From Oscillospiraceae bacterium (GTDB taxonomy: Bacteria; Bacillota_A; Clostridia; Oscillospirales; Oscillospiraceae): a stretch of DNA of 32,434 nt. Below the pieces are notes generated by a model. The model made no database searches, was not told the DNA's origin, and worked only from the letters and a program-made list of their open reading frames with translations. The stretch lies in the NCBI GenBank assembly GCA_031265965.1, contig JAISBX010000044.1, positions 1-32,434 of the forward strand. Direction: 5' to 3'. The position numbers were made by a program, and so were the translations under genes. Below are positions 1 through 8,259 of the stretch, one piece after another. Position 1 is the first letter of the stretch. Every line of letters starts with the position of its first letter.

Positions 1-845
1 CCGCGGGCGCAGGCCTCTATGTCGACCGAGTCCTTCAGCACCGTCGTCATGCCTATGATGACGTTCATGGGCGTGCGCATCTCGTGGCTCATCTGCGAGA
101 GGAAGTCGCCCTTGGCGCGGCTGGCGTTAACGGCGGCGTCCAGCGCTTGGCGGAGCTGGCGCTCGCGCCTTACGTGCAGGAAAACATTGAAGCAGCCGCT
201 CACGACGACTACGGCGACACAGGCGATAAGTACGACGGAAATAGTCCGCAGCAGCCTGCGCACGGATATGATCTGCTCGTCCGTTATGTCGATGCCAGCG
301 ATTGCCACGACGCTCCCGCCGTCCCGCGAGTACACGGGCGCGAAAGCCGACAGCAGTCCGTTGAAGCCCGCAGAGTATATTGAGAATTTCGTCGTGGCAG
401 CCGTTCCCTTCAGCGCCTCCAAGGGGGCGTCCTCTATCGCCAGAAGCTCAGATGTCAGCGTGTACGAGTCCTCGGTGACGTCGTTGTCACAAACGGGCTG
501 GAACATCAGCTCTCCCCCGCTCTTGGATATGACGGGTATGTAGTAATACGCGTACAGCACGGCATTCTCGTCGGCAAAGGCTATGATACGGTCTTTGACC
601 TCCATGTACAGCGGCTTGTCCATATCTCCCGGCGCGCGGAGCTGAGCCACCTCCTCCGGCTCGAGCTGAGACGCGAGGTTGCGGCTGACCGCGAGGAGGC
701 GCTGCTTGATATCCTCGTCCATGTATTCCGACACGGATCGTATCATGGACGCCGTGAATATGGACAGCAATAGCATGAGCAACGCGGAAATCAAGAACAT
801 CCCGATCCCCGCCTTGTCAAGCGTTTTTCTATGCAAATCGATCAC
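1..845 (-). CDS. Membrane sensor histidine kinase, N-terminal part (cut by window edge)
   Basis: The minus-strand frame runs open from a GTG at 845 to the window edge, giving about 281 residues of a longer protein. It has a basic start (HRKTLDKAG), a first membrane helix (around FLISALLMLLLSIF), an extracytoplasmic sensor region of about 160 residues, a second membrane helix (VVLIACVAVVVVSGC), and then a dimerisation helix with the H-box SQMSHEMRTPMN; the phospho-acceptor His is near residue 254. The ATP-binding domain, and any receiver domain, lie beyond position 1. Known for the family: such kinases autophosphorylate and pass phosphate to a response regulator. It is divergent from the effector gene at 1045 and shares its upstream region, so regulation of the effector or the system is a reasonable inference. 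The start is uncertain: the SD (AGGGA) is about 12 nt away, and an ATG about 15 codons downstream has a GGGG-type site. The signal sensed cannot be told. Confidence 0.88.
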   Translation of the reverse strand, partial: MIDLHRKTLDKAGIGMFLISALLMLLLSIFTASMIRSVSEYMDEDIKQRLLAVSRNLASQLEPEEVAQLRAPGDMDKPLYMEVKDRIIAFADENAVLYAYYYIPVISKSGGELMFQPVCDNDVTEDSYTLTSELLAIEDAPLEALKGTAATTKFSIYSAGFNGLLSAFAPVYSRDGGSVVAIAGIDITDEQIISVRRLLRTISVVLIACVAVVVVSGCFNVFLHVRRERQLRQALDAAVNASRAKGDFLSQMSHEMRTPMNVIIGMTTVLKDSVDIEACAR

Positions 846-886
846 TTTATCACACTGTCCCTGTCATGTTGAGTTACAAGATGTTA

Positions 887-920
887 TTGCCATTATATTA
901 CACGCTGTCAATAATGGCAA
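887..920 (-). promoter_or_regulatory. Palindromic promoter/operator element 1 (drives the kinase gene)
   Basis: A perfect 10-bp inverted repeat, TTGCCATTAT (887-896) and ATAATGGCAA (911-920), is separated by 14 bp. On the minus strand it reads TTGCCA (920-915), 17 bp, TATAAT (897-892), which is a good sigma-70 promoter about 40 nt upstream of the kinase GTG. On the plus strand the same element reads TTGCCA (887-892), 17 bp, AATAAT (910-915), a weaker promoter facing the effector. It could equally be a binding site for a dimeric regulator. Transcription start sites are inferred. Confidence 0.65.
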
Positions 921-972
921 GGAATTTTGCGCGCGGCTGGACATTCCCTATACAACCCCTCCTATATGCCCC

Positions 973-1006
973 TTGCCAATATGCGGAAAGTATGCTATAT
1001 TGGCAA
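973..1006 (+). promoter_or_regulatory. Palindromic promoter/operator element 2 (drives the effector gene)
   Basis: A second perfect 10-bp inverted repeat, TTGCCAATAT (973-982) and ATATTGGCAA (997-1006), has the same 14-bp spacer as element 1. The plus strand reads TTGCCA (973-978), 17 bp, TATATT (996-1001), giving an expected start of transcription near 1008 and a leader of about 37 nt before the effector ATG. The minus strand gives only CATATT at the -10 place. Its centre is 86 bp from that of element 1. The two elements differ at one arm position (T versus A), while their spacers are unrelated. Confidence 0.65.
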
Positions 1007-1044
1007 TGTTGAAATACATAATTTATATGTCCGGGGTGTGATGT

Positions 1045-2766
1045 ATGCAAACATATATGCGAAAACGCGCGATTGAACCGGGTAGGGCCTCTGCCGAGCG
1101 GGTGCGGGACGATCCGCCGCCGTCCGCCGCCATCCCCAACTCCTCGCTGCTCGGCGAGATAGAGGGGCTGGAGCGCACGCCCGTAAGCCTCACCGCGGCT
1201 ATGAATGCACGCATGGCGGAGCGCTTCGGCGCGCCGCTCACCGGCTTGCGCGTGTTCGAGGACGCGGGGCTGCGCGAGATGGGGCAGCGCGGCTACGCGC
1301 GCGGCAACGAGATACACCTCGCCGAGGGCGAGCTCGGGCGCGGCGGCGACGAGGTCCTCATGCACGAGGCCGGCCACGTCGTCCAGCAGGGCATGGGAGC
1401 GGCGCGCGGGAGCGGCATACTGCACAGCACGGGACTGGAGATGCAGGCAGACGCTGGCTTCGCGGCGCCCGCAGGCTTCACCATGCCCGCAGGCGGCGCC
1501 GGGCCCATACAGGGCTTCGAATGGCCTTGGCGCAAACGCCGTGACGCGGAGGAGCGGGCAAAAGCCGAGTCGCTCGGGCAACAAATAACGCAAACGAATC
1601 GAAACACCTTTGAGCCTGCAAATCGAGTAAGCTTTGCCGGGCTGAACGGAAAACGTATGCGCAAGAATATGCAGTATATGCAAATGGCTCAAAGGGATAT
1701 GGGCGTCGGCGTAAACGCGATCATAGGGACCGCACCGGGAGGCCACGGGTCTGATTCAATAGCGAGCGATGCGGTAGCCAACGCACATGCGGTGACCCGC
1801 AATATAAGGTACAACACGGCAGTTGGCGACAAACCCGTAGAACCTATCCAGCGAATAAACGACAGAGGAGGCTACGACTACCGCGCCACAAACGACAACT
1901 ATGCGGGGGCGCACGAGTACGGGCACATCGTCACCTTTGATATCGCGAAACGTATGTACGGCGAGGGAGACGAGGGAGGATACGCGAACGATGTGAACAA
2001 CAGATGGACGGCGCAGGAGATCGTGCGCGAAAGCGGGATGAACGCGGCAAGAAACAGCAAGTCGTTCCGGAAAGCGCTCGCCGGAAAAGCCGGCATCCAG
2101 TTGGGCCGCAGGAATATGGATGAGTTGTCGCCGGAGGAAATCTCAAGTATGCAGTCCGCTCTCACGCCGAGGAACCTGCACAAGATGGGTTATCTCTCGG
2201 GGTACGGCGCGACGAACCACGACGAGACGATAGCCGAGTCGTTCGCCGATGAGTACAGGACTCGCAACAAGAAAGAAAAGGAGAAAGGCCGCTGGTTTAA
2301 TTTTGGGCGCAAAAAGACGCCCAGCAATCCTTTCGCCCGAGAAGTCGTAAACGTCTCAAAACAGCTCACAACAAGCCTCTCTCAGAACGAGCAAAATGGT
2401 TCACAGGCCGGCTCCTACGTTGCGGACTTTAAGGAGCGCCATGCAGGATTTCGCAACCAAAACCAAGAAGCTTACTTGGCGACCGAACAAACCAAACAAT
2501 CGGTGAAAGCCCACTGGAAGCGTGAAGAGACCAATCAGGATTTGCGTGCGAACACTATCTCTCTACGTATTGTCTCGAGCGGAGGGGCGGACATCCCCGC
2601 TTTTATGACCACAACCGACGCCGCCCACACCAAAGCGAAAGCCATGAACCCAAACGACGAAGTGATGGAGCTGACCATGAGAGTCGGTCTTATGAAGCAG
2701 GTATTGGACGACTGGGAGCGCCGCTATCCCGCACAGGCCGCCGCGGCGCCTGCGGCGGCGCCATAG
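1045..2766 (+). CDS. DUF4157 eCIS-associated effector candidate with a second metallopeptidase-like domain
   Basis: This 573-aa soluble protein is the only complete plus-strand gene. Residues ~47-140 match DUF4157, the zinc-peptidase-like domain typical of eCIS-linked proteins and effectors: VSLTAAMNARMAERFGAPL, then HEAGH (107-111) and a downstream E-x-x-A-D (EMQAD, ~132-136). A linker (GAGPIQGFEWPW) leads to a second unit with HEYGH (290-294) and ESFAD (398-402), again an HExxH plus ExxAD gluzincin-like arrangement. The C-terminal ~150 residues are polar and end in an Ala/Pro tail. Known: DUF4157 proteins are strongly associated with eCIS loci and can be loaded as cargo. Inferred: the second domain is the toxic or modifying activity, with an unknown target. 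The ATG has a GGGGTG site 7 nt upstream and its promoter is element 2. It converges on the gene at 2775 with 8 bp between the stops. No obvious immunity gene lies next to it. Confidence 0.85.
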   Translation: MQTYMRKRAIEPGRASAERVRDDPPPSAAIPNSSLLGEIEGLERTPVSLTAAMNARMAERFGAPLTGLRVFEDAGLREMGQRGYARGNEIHLAEGELGRGGDEVLMHEAGHVVQQGMGAARGSGILHSTGLEMQADAGFAAPAGFTMPAGGAGPIQGFEWPWRKRRDAEERAKAESLGQQITQTNRNTFEPANRVSFAGLNGKRMRKNMQYMQMAQRDMGVGVNAIIGTAPGGHGSDSIASDAVANAHAVTRNIRYNTAVGDKPVEPIQRINDRGGYDYRATNDNYAGAHEYGHIVTFDIAKRMYGEGDEGGYANDVNNRWTAQEIVRESGMNAARNSKSFRKALAGKAGIQLGRRNMDELSPEEISSMQSALTPRNLHKMGYLSGYGATNHDETIAESFADEYRTRNKKEKEKGRWFNFGRKKTPSNPFAREVVNVSKQLTTSLSQNEQNGSQAGSYVADFKERHAGFRNQNQEAYLATEQTKQSVKAHWKREETNQDLRANTISLRIVSSGGADIPAFMTTTDAAHTKAKAMNPNDEVMELTMRVGLMKQVLDDWERRYPAQAAAAPAAAP

Positions 2767-2774
2767 CGCTACTG

Positions 2775-3770
2775 TCAAGCGTCCGACGCGTCGGACGGGG
2801 CGTCATCTGCCGGCTGTCCTCTGTCAACTGCCGGCTGACCGCCGTCCGGCGGGGGCGGGGGCTCGTATTCCTCTTCTGAGTACGCGCGCAGCGCGTTCTC
2901 TACTTGCTCCGCCATTACCGCCAGATTTCGCGAGAAACGCATACGCTCCGCGGTTTTGCGCTCTATTATCGCCTCGTATTTGAAAGCCGCCCTGCTCAGA
3001 ACGCCGTGCATCTCGCCGTCTCCTGCGGCTTTTGCGGCGTCCGCCCTCTCCCGCAAGGACGCGAGGCGCTCTCTGTCGCTGTCTATGTCTAAGAACGGGT
3101 ACATTTTTCGCAGCGACACGTTGCCTCGGGTGTCCAGCAGGGATCGCAGCTCCTCCGTGACGCTGCGCGCCGACCGCAGCACGTCGCGCACGGCCACGCC
3201 CACGGGACTGTTCGGTTCGCTGCTATTCGTATACACCGCGTCCTTGTGGTACCCGTGTACGTTCAGGTCTTTGTACTTACTTTCAAACATCTTGCGCTGC
3301 CGCTGCATCTTGGGAACGGACAGCCCGGCAGTGCGTTCGAGAGCGCTGTTGAGCACCATCTCGAACCGCCCCTCCAGCGCGGCTCCTACAAGCTTTCCCC
3401 TGTTCATATTGAGCTCCGCGACGGCTTTGCCGCTCTCCGGCAGATCTTCCCGGTTCCGATAGCGGTCCTGTGGCTCTCCGCGCTCGGCTTCGCCCGTGAT
3501 ACCCTCCGCGCCGTCGTCGCCGCCCTCGGTCTCCCGCCTGTCCCGCTCGTCGCCTATGAGCGCGCCGCGCTCCTCGATCCGTCTCTGCTTGCGGCTGTTG
3601 ACCGATACGCCGCCGCTCAGAACGAGACGGTACACGGGATCGCTGTCCCGCAGGCCTCCCATCCCGACTGACTCAAGCTGCATACGTCTCAGCTCGTTCT
3701 CAGCGCGCGCCTTTGGCGCGTCGGCACGTTTCCACGGCGGCTTTGATTTTTTCGCACTAAAGCTTTCCAA
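2775..3770 (-). CDS. Unknown soluble protein, last gene of the eCIS operon; cargo or accessory candidate
   Basis: This is a 331-aa protein of a family I do not recognise. The TTG start is chosen because GGAGGG lies 5 nt upstream. The N-terminus is basic (AKKSKPPWKRADAPKARAE), and residues ~60-115 are charged and probably disordered. The central part (~118-300) is mostly helical (AVAELNMNRGKLVGAALEG, then arginine-rich helices). The C-terminus is an acidic, proline-rich tail (EEEYEPPPPPDGG). There is no signal peptide, membrane segment or catalytic motif visible. It follows the SpoIIE-like gene after 137 bp and converges on the DUF4157 gene. Its position at the end of the operon beside the effector makes cargo, loading adaptor or an immunity-type partner possible, but nothing in the sequence decides between them. 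Confidence 0.75.
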   Translation of the reverse strand: MESFSAKKSKPPWKRADAPKARAENELRRMQLESVGMGGLRDSDPVYRLVLSGGVSVNSRKQRRIEERGALIGDERDRRETEGGDDGAEGITGEAERGEPQDRYRNREDLPESGKAVAELNMNRGKLVGAALEGRFEMVLNSALERTAGLSVPKMQRQRKMFESKYKDLNVHGYHKDAVYTNSSEPNSPVGVAVRDVLRSARSVTEELRSLLDTRGNVSLRKMYPFLDIDSDRERLASLRERADAAKAAGDGEMHGVLSRAAFKYEAIIERKTAERMRFSRNLAVMAEQVENALRAYSEEEYEPPPPPDGGQPAVDRGQPADDAPSDASDA

Positions 3771-3907
3771 TTACACCCTCCAAGGCGGTATAGGTATATA
3801 ACAATGATATCTGAAAAATCGAGTAACAGTTCGCGCGCTCAGCGCGACGGTGACCGCGCCGGCCGGCAGAGAGACGAATCCGCGCGCGCCGACCGGCGCG
3901 CCGATGG
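3771..3907. other. Short intergenic region without a clear gene
   Basis: These 137 bp separate the SpoIIE-like gene from the last operon gene. They hold a GC-rich inverted repeat, CGCGCC-GACC-GGCGCG (3885-3900), with no T-run after it, and an AT-rich stretch just upstream of the TTG start at 3770 (TTGTTATATACC on the minus strand). I see no convincing promoter. An open frame here is short, highly basic and looks like a shadow. Confidence 0.5.
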
Positions 3908-6112
3908 TCAATCGCCGTCCGCTTTATCAGCGGCGCCCGGCGCGGCTTCACTGTCCGCCGCCGCGTCGTCGCTGCTGTACGGATCCGGGCTGTCCTCTAT
4001 CGGTCCGGCTATGTCTATGGGGCTGACGTCTATTATGGGCAACTCCGCTCTTCTCGGGTTCCTCGATGCCGGAGCGTTCCAGAGCGCTCCCGCGCCGCCC
4101 GCGCCGTTCGACTGCACGACAGCGCCGTTCGACATAGGCTCCCCTCCCCCGCCTACGCTCTCCGGCGCCGTTCTCGACAGTGTGACGGAGTTCAGCCCCG
4201 CCGCCGACTCATAGTCCAGCTCCCCGCCGTATCCCCTGATGAAATCCAGCGCCGCCGCCTCTCTGGCGTCCTGCGGCTCGAGCGGATTGACCGCGCCGCC
4301 GCCGAACACGAGCCTCACCGTCGCCGTGCCCGCCGCCACGGAGCATTGCAGCGTTATGCTGCCCCTGCCCGACACGCGCCTCGCGCACAGCGTAAACAGC
4401 TCCTCAAGCGAAACGGCGAACTCCGCGTAGAATACGCCGGGCAAGTCGTTCTCCATCAGGAGCTTCTTTATCTGTGGCAGGACCTCATAGAAGCTCTCGG
4501 GCTTCGGCTGAAGCGTTATCTCGACGCGCGACCGCCCGCTTCCGAAATATACGACCGACAGCACCGTTATGTTGCCGCCCTCGCCCTGCGCGTACTCGTC
4601 ATAGCCGGCCATGATCTCCGCCGCAGCGTCGTCGGCCTTCACGCTGTCGGCCAATTTGTCCAGCAGCGCCGGCAGTCTGCTCTCGGCGAAGCTCTGCCCG
4701 TCCCGCGTCGTATTGAGGATGTCCTGGCTGAGCAGCAGCAGCCTGTCGCCCTCCTCCAGCTTGCTCTCCATCAGCCGGTACGAGACGTTGCGGCTGATGG
4801 CCAGCGCCTGCGACATCGAGTGCGGCAGATACTCGCTCGGTCCGCCCGCCCTCAGGTGCAGCGGATTCGAGTAATCGGCGTTCACGTAATTGAGCAGCCC
4901 CGTGGATCTGTTCAGTACGCCTATGAACGCGGAGGCTGATATCTTGCCCAGCCACGCGTTGTACATCTCCGTATTGATCGCGTTCACCGTCTCGTCAACG
5001 GGCAGGCCGCGCATAAGCTCCATCTTTATCATCGTCTTTGCCACTATCGCGTACAGCGTTGCCGACATGCCGCGCGAGCTCATCTCCGCCGCCACTATCC
5101 CCAGCTTCGACGCATCGATATTGAAATAATCGTAGAAACCGACGCCAAGCTCCTGCGACGGGTGCGTCAATCCGGCTACGGAGTACCCCTTTTGGCTGTT
5201 TATCGGCTTCGGGAGCACCGACTCCGATATGCTGCGCATCAGCTTGAGCTCCGATTCCATGCGGTCCTCCGACGCCGCGACGGCGGCGATACGGCGCGTA
5301 TAGCTCTCCAGATCGCCCGTCATCTTCTCGAACGCCTCGCTGAGTTGCTGTATCTCGTCGCCCGTTTTCAGCGTCGACGCGTATTTCAGCGTGTCGCCCT
5401 GAACAAACTCAGAAACGCTCCTCGTGAGCTCCGCGAGCGGGTTCGTTATCGTCCGTCTGGATATCATCGTGAGTATAGCGACCCCAACGATTATCAGCGC
5501 GACGCTCACCGCGCCCGGCAACATAAACGACCACACGCTCCTTACGACGCTTTCCACGCCTATGTTCATTTCCAGCACGGCGACAAGCGTCCCCTCCGAA
5601 TTGAATATCGGCTGCCACACCTTTGTCCGCTTCGAGTACTCGGGGGTTTCCTCCATAATAAGCAGCTCATCCGGCGGGCTGTCCGCCGTTTCCACGTAGT
5701 CGCGCAAATGCTCGTACTCGAATTCCGTATACGCGAACGTGTCTCCCAAGGACATATATGCCTCAGTGTCGTCGCCCGGCCAGAAGGCGTCGGCTATGAA
5801 CACAAAATCGTCCTCGCGCGGCTTGAATATGAACAGATAGTCCGCCTCGAGCACTCGCTTGACAAGGCCCAGCTCGGTTATCATCTCGTCATAGTCCGCG
5901 TCGGTTTCCCCCGTCAGATAGTATTGCTCCAGCTTGTCGCCGTCGAGCATAATATCGTCTATTACCTCCGTGACGCGCCGGAAGCGATCGTTTGTGAGCT
6001 CTATGTGATCGTAATACATCACAAAATAGCCGACGACGGTGACCCCCACCGCCAACACGACCGCAAACACTATAAACATCGTTATCAATTTCGAGCGCAG
6101 GCTTCTTTTCAT
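3908..6112 (-). CDS. Membrane HAMP / SpoIIE-like / HATPase-like signalling protein, apparently catalytically dead
   Basis: From the ATG at 6112 (GGGGAAG about 6 nt upstream; an ATG at 6133 overlaps the previous stop as ATGA) this gives 734 aa. Order: membrane helix ~9-31, extracytoplasmic sensor ~32-194, membrane helix ~195-217, HAMP ~218-270, PP2C/SpoIIE-like domain ~290-522, RsbW-type HATPase-like domain ~530-646, disordered Pro/Ala/Asp tail. The fold signatures are clear but key residues are changed. The usual GGDFYD is GVGFYD, DVSGKG is EMSSRG, and the late D-D-I-T motif is GGNIT. In the HATPase-like part the Asn of the N-box is absent (EELFTLCARR) and the D-x-G motif is GGG. Known: intact relatives dephosphorylate anti-sigma antagonists. 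Inferred: this copy works as a sensor or scaffold without catalysis. It lies directly downstream of the AAA+ ATPase in the operon. Confidence 0.85.
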   Translation of the reverse strand: MKRSLRSKLITMFIVFAVVLAVGVTVVGYFVMYYDHIELTNDRFRRVTEVIDDIMLDGDKLEQYYLTGETDADYDEMITELGLVKRVLEADYLFIFKPREDDFVFIADAFWPGDDTEAYMSLGDTFAYTEFEYEHLRDYVETADSPPDELLIMEETPEYSKRTKVWQPIFNSEGTLVAVLEMNIGVESVVRSVWSFMLPGAVSVALIIVGVAILTMISRRTITNPLAELTRSVSEFVQGDTLKYASTLKTGDEIQQLSEAFEKMTGDLESYTRRIAAVAASEDRMESELKLMRSISESVLPKPINSQKGYSVAGLTHPSQELGVGFYDYFNIDASKLGIVAAEMSSRGMSATLYAIVAKTMIKMELMRGLPVDETVNAINTEMYNAWLGKISASAFIGVLNRSTGLLNYVNADYSNPLHLRAGGPSEYLPHSMSQALAISRNVSYRLMESKLEEGDRLLLLSQDILNTTRDGQSFAESRLPALLDKLADSVKADDAAAEIMAGYDEYAQGEGGNITVLSVVYFGSGRSRVEITLQPKPESFYEVLPQIKKLLMENDLPGVFYAEFAVSLEELFTLCARRVSGRGSITLQCSVAAGTATVRLVFGGGAVNPLEPQDAREAAALDFIRGYGGELDYESAAGLNSVTLSRTAPESVGGGGEPMSNGAVVQSNGAGGAGALWNAPASRNPRRAELPIIDVSPIDIAGPIEDSPDPYSSDDAAADSEAAPGAADKADGD

Positions 6113-6129
6113 CCCAATCTTCCCCACAA

Positions 6130-8259
6130 TCATTCAAGCTCTCCGAAAACTAAATCAGCGTATTCCCTAAAGTCCTCGCGCACGACTACAATATCGTTCT
6201 TTTTCATCTCGCGAACAGCGGAGATAAGCAAATGCCGCATGTTCAGCTCCGTCCCCTCGTCCGCCGCCGCGAACGCGGCACTCAGCACTATGTTCTTGAT
6301 GTGGCCGCCGGAGAGCTTGAACTTCTCCGCCATGTAGCTCCAGTCCACACCGTCGCTCACGGGCAGCCGCTCCGGCAAGGTCTTTATGTATATCTCGCGT
6401 CTCGCGTCGGCGTCCGGGAACGGGAACGCCACCAGATACGTTATCCTGCGCATAAACGCGGCGTCGATATTTTGGCCGAGATTAGTGGACAGCAGCGTCA
6501 CTCCGTCGTGCTCCTCTATTTGCTGGAGCAGATACGCCACCTCTATGTTAGCGTGCCGGTCGTGCGAATCCTTTACCTCGCTACGTTTGCCGAATATGGC
6601 GTCGCACTCGTCAAAAAACAGGATACACCCCGTTTTTTTCGCCTCCGAGAACACCGCCTCCAGATTTTTCTCCGTCTCGCCTATATATTTGGACACGATC
6701 TTCGAGATATTAATGCGATACAGCGCCAGATTCAGTTCGCCCGCTATTATCTGCGCGCACATCGTCTTTCCCGTGCCCGGCGGCCCGGACAGCAGTATGG
6801 ACAGGCCCTTGCCGTAGCTCAGCGAGTCCGCGAACCCCCACTCGGAGAACACCCTATACCGGCTCGTCACGTGTGTACACGCCTGTCTGAGCAGGTCAAG
6901 CTGCCGCTTGGGCAGCGCGATGTCGTCCCACGAATACCGGGGCGCGAGCCGTGTCGCGAGCTTATCGAGATTGTGCGACGCCTGCGAGGCGCATATAGTC
7001 TGCATGGCGCGCTTGTCCGCCGCCTCGCCCGCTCTTATGAGCGCGTCCGCCTGCTCCGCCGCGTTCTTTATCTGCGACGGCTCCAACGCGTACATCTCCG
7101 CGAGCTCCGGCAGGCTCACGTCTCCGCCCAGCTCCACAGCGCCCATGTAATGTGTAAACAGCCGCAGCCGCTCCGACGAGTCCGGCGACGTCACCTCTAT
7201 ATTGACCGCCGTATTAACGCCTTCAAACCTCCGCTGCTTGCCCGTGATAAGAAACGTGACGCCGTCCGCCGCGCCGAGCTTGCCAAGCTCCAGATACTCC
7301 TCCGTGCGCGCGTCCTCGCCCTGCCCTACCTCTCTCTCCCTCTCAAACGAGTGCAGGCAGAGGTGCGCGCCGTAGAGCTTCGCCATTGCCGCGCCGTCCT
7401 CGGCGGCGTCCGCTCCGGCGGCTGAGACGTCGGCAAACAGGCAGGCGCGCCCGCTCCTTACCGCCCAGTGCTTCAACTGAAACCGCCTCCCGCTTCCCGC
7501 GGCGCCCGTTATCTGCACAAACGCGCTGTCAAGCCCCGCGCCCGCCGCGCCGTCTATGCGCTCCGCCACGGCGCCGCCCGTCACGAGCTCGCCCACGCCG
7601 TCCGCCGCGCCGTCGAACAGCTCGAAGCCCTTGGGAGGACGCGGCTCCCCCGATATTATGTAGTCAAGTACAAAACCGCGCAGCTTCAGCATACCCTCGT
7701 CCAGCGCGCCCCTGTCAAACAGCGAGACGAACGCGTCCCCCGCCCGGACCCGCTGCGCGTACTCCTCCGCTATGCCTCCGGACGGCATATACAGCCCGAC
7801 CGCCAGCCACACGCCCGCGTATTTCTTCGATATGTCGTCCTGAAGGTACCCGAACATTTTGGCGTATTTCACTTGTATCTCCCCGGCACACGCGAGCACA
7901 ACGCAACCGCGCTCAAACTCGTCCGTACAAAAACGTTCAAATACCCGCTGTATCGGGTACGTCCCGGGCGTCTCGCGAAGCCTCATCCGTATGCTGTCCT
8001 CCGCCAGCCTCAACTCGTCCGCCGCGTCCTCCGCCACCCTGTTATACAGGCTGTCCGGCGCCGCCGTCTCCAGATTGTGTTCAAACTCCTCCGGCGATAC
8101 CACTACGCCCAGCATATCCCTCAGCTTGCTGTTCGGGCCGATCCATCTGTGGCAGTTGTAATATAAATACAATCTGTAATCGAGCGTCAGAAACAGCTCT
8201 CGCATATGCTCCCAGCGGCTCCCGTACGGCTCGCCGTACTTCTCAAACCGCTCCGTCAC
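6130..8259 (-). CDS. AAA+ ATPase of the contractile injection system (Afp15/Pvc15-like)
   Basis: This 709-aa protein starts at a GTG that overlaps the PAAR stop as GTGA; longer starts would run inside the PAAR gene. The N-terminal ~230 residues are helical. A first AAA-like module has a degenerate Walker A, GAAGSGRR (~252-259), with the Lys replaced. The second module is intact: Walker A GPPGTGKT (~492-499), Walker B ILFFDECD (~546-553), sensor 1 STN (~591-593) and an FMRR arginine finger (~603-606), followed by the usual C-terminal helical part. Known: the Afp15/Pvc15 ATPase is a conserved eCIS component needed for correct particle assembly or maturation. The one dead and one live module arrangement agrees with that family. 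It is cytoplasmic. Translational coupling to the tip gene suggests matched synthesis. Confidence 0.93.
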   Translation of the reverse strand: MTERFEKYGEPYGSRWEHMRELFLTLDYRLYLYYNCHRWIGPNSKLRDMLGVVVSPEEFEHNLETAAPDSLYNRVAEDAADELRLAEDSIRMRLRETPGTYPIQRVFERFCTDEFERGCVVLACAGEIQVKYAKMFGYLQDDISKKYAGVWLAVGLYMPSGGIAEEYAQRVRAGDAFVSLFDRGALDEGMLKLRGFVLDYIISGEPRPPKGFELFDGAADGVGELVTGGAVAERIDGAAGAGLDSAFVQITGAAGSGRRFQLKHWAVRSGRACLFADVSAAGADAAEDGAAMAKLYGAHLCLHSFEREREVGQGEDARTEEYLELGKLGAADGVTFLITGKQRRFEGVNTAVNIEVTSPDSSERLRLFTHYMGAVELGGDVSLPELAEMYALEPSQIKNAAEQADALIRAGEAADKRAMQTICASQASHNLDKLATRLAPRYSWDDIALPKRQLDLLRQACTHVTSRYRVFSEWGFADSLSYGKGLSILLSGPPGTGKTMCAQIIAGELNLALYRINISKIVSKYIGETEKNLEAVFSEAKKTGCILFFDECDAIFGKRSEVKDSHDRHANIEVAYLLQQIEEHDGVTLLSTNLGQNIDAAFMRRITYLVAFPFPDADARREIYIKTLPERLPVSDGVDWSYMAEKFKLSGGHIKNIVLSAAFAAADEGTELNMRHLLISAVREMKKNDIVVVREDFREYADLVFGELE

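Noticed and set aside
1000..1028. Alternative promoter TTGGCA-17-TTATAT in front of the effector
   Set aside because: Its start site would fall only about 10 nt before the ATG, on the ribosome binding site; the TTGCCA-17-TATATT reading gives a normal leader.
898..1746. 282-residue minus-strand frame covering the control region and start of the effector
   Set aside because: It is antisense to the DUF4157 motif and runs through both palindromes; there is no RBS and no recognisable domain.
3885..3900. Intrinsic terminator after the SpoIIE-like gene
   Set aside because: The GC stem is not followed by a T-run in the direction of transcription.
5162..6337. 391-residue plus-strand open frame opposite the SpoIIE-like gene
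   Set aside because: Its Arg/His-rich composition is typical of an antisense shadow of a GC-rich gene, and it spans two real genes.
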